Of a DNA stretch of 64,000 nucleotides, positions 63,593 through 64,000 are shown piece after piece. A model generated the notes under the pieces. That model made no database searches. It was not told the origin of the DNA and was given only the letters and a program-made list of their open reading frames with translations. The stretch is from Pseudomonas lactis (GTDB lineage: Bacteria > Pseudomonadota > Gammaproteobacteria > Pseudomonadales > Pseudomonadaceae). How positions within the stretch are numbered: the stretch's first letter is position 1; each line of letters opens with the position of its first letter. The stretch spans positions 90,858 through 154,857 of the forward strand of contig NZ_JYLO01000015.1 in NCBI RefSeq assembly GCF_001439845.1. The letters are read 5' to 3'. Both the position numbers and the translations under genes were made by a program.

Positions 63593-63776
63593 TGTGGGAG
63601 CTTGCTCCCGTGACGGCCTGACAGCCGACGCTGATCTCACTGACGCACCTCGATCCAAATGTGGGAGCTGGCTTGCCTGCGATGAAGCCCTGCCAGCCGA
63701 CGGCAATCTACCTGACACCCCACGATCTCAATGTGGGAGCGGGCTTGCTCGCGAAGGCGGCTTGGCAGTCAACACA
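63593..63776 (+). repeat. Tandem REP array after tcdA, three units
   Basis: TGTGGGAG occurs at 63593, 63660 and 63732 in the same orientation, each followed by a GC-rich palindromic core and a spacer related to ATCTACCTGACACCCCACGA. Spacing is 67 and 72 bases. The first unit has the CTTGCTCCCGTGACGGCC core and so is a different subtype. Confidence 0.85.
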
Positions 63777-63784
63777 GTTGGATT

Positions 63785-64000
63785 GTGTACATATCCATTG
63801 CTGCGGTAACGGCTACTTAGGGTTCCGCTCTGACAGCGGGTCACTTTGGAAAAGAGCCGGAATGCCGGCCCAGCCCAAAGTAACCAAAGGGCTCTTGCCC
63901 CACCACTCGGCACCTCGCTTAGGCTCGGTGTGCCCGAACGCAGGCTTGAATCCGTGGGCCGCCGCCACGCGCCATCCCTGGCGCGGGGCGGCTAACCCGG
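63785..64000. repeat. Large multi-hairpin dispersed element, copy 2 (runs off window)
   Basis: TACATATCCATTGCTGCGG through CTTGCCCCACCACTCGGCAC to the AACGCAGGCTTGAATCCGTG arm repeats the element at 47402 with strong identity. The inner TTTGGAAAAGAGCCGGAATGCCGGC stretch differs in length from copy 1. As with copy 1, a tandem REP array lies directly upstream. The right arm of the palindrome is beyond the window edge. Confidence 0.75.

Overview
The window is chromosomal DNA of a fluorescent Pseudomonas, most likely of the P. fluorescens group. This is inferred from the gene order (rpsB-tsf-pyrH-frr-uppS-cdsA-dxr-rseP-bamA-skp-lpxD-fabZ-lpxA-lpxB-rnhB-dnaE-accA-tilS-pyrG-kdsA-eno-ftsB-ispD; truD-surE-pcm-nlpD-rpoS), from proteins close in length and sequence to P. 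aeruginosa counterparts, and from many TGTGGGAGC-type and TGTAGGAGC-type REP sequences. No tRNA, rRNA, CRISPR array, prophage, transposase or clear pseudogene was seen.

Layout. Positions 1-26.6 kb hold a plus-strand housekeeping block: translation factors, UMP kinase, undecaprenyl, CDP-diglyceride and MEP isoprenoid enzymes, envelope assembly (RseP, BamA, Skp), the lipid A genes, DNA polymerase III alpha, acetyl-CoA carboxylase alpha, tRNA-Ile lysidine synthetase, CTP synthase, KDO-8-P synthase, enolase, FtsB and IspD. From 26.8 to 29.8 kb lies a formaldehyde detoxification module: a divergent LysR regulator with adhC and fghA. From 29.8 to 34.9 kb is ispF-truD-surE-pcm-nlpD-rpoS. From 35.1 to 36.6 kb are a cold-shock gene, dcd and a small proline-rich ORF. 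From 36.6 to 47.1 kb the minus strand carries a four-gene ligase-associated DNA repair set (exonuclease, ATP-dependent ligase, Lhr-type helicase, PdeM phosphoesterase), split in the middle by a five-gene basic-amino-acid ABC transporter operon. From 47.7 to 52.7 kb is a MexL/MexJ/MexK-type efflux locus. From 52.7 to 53.1 kb is a small orphan transcription unit with a HrpL-type promoter. From 53.1 to 63.6 kb are a DUF4197 protein, a YbaY-type lipoprotein, plsB, a second cold-shock gene, a small hypothetical gene, rlmA, dapE, an NdvB-type glucan synthase and tcdA.

Most striking observation: an hrp-box-like sequence (GGAACC, 15-nt spacer, CCACAGA) sits 112 bases upstream of a 79-residue gene with a glycine-rich start and an Asn/Ala-rich tail. 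The transcript leader would fold into two strong hairpins, and a perfect 13-bp hairpin follows the gene. It is a free-standing candidate member of a type III secretion (HrpL) regulon, far from any hrp cluster in view.

Other points of note are two copies of a large multi-hairpin dispersed element, each immediately downstream of a tandem REP array; the repair cluster split by a transporter operon that has its own sigma-54-like promoter and internal terminator; and compact promoter, terminator and ribosome-site overlaps in front of ispF and dnaE. All family calls come from reading sequence motifs and length; none was checked by a search.
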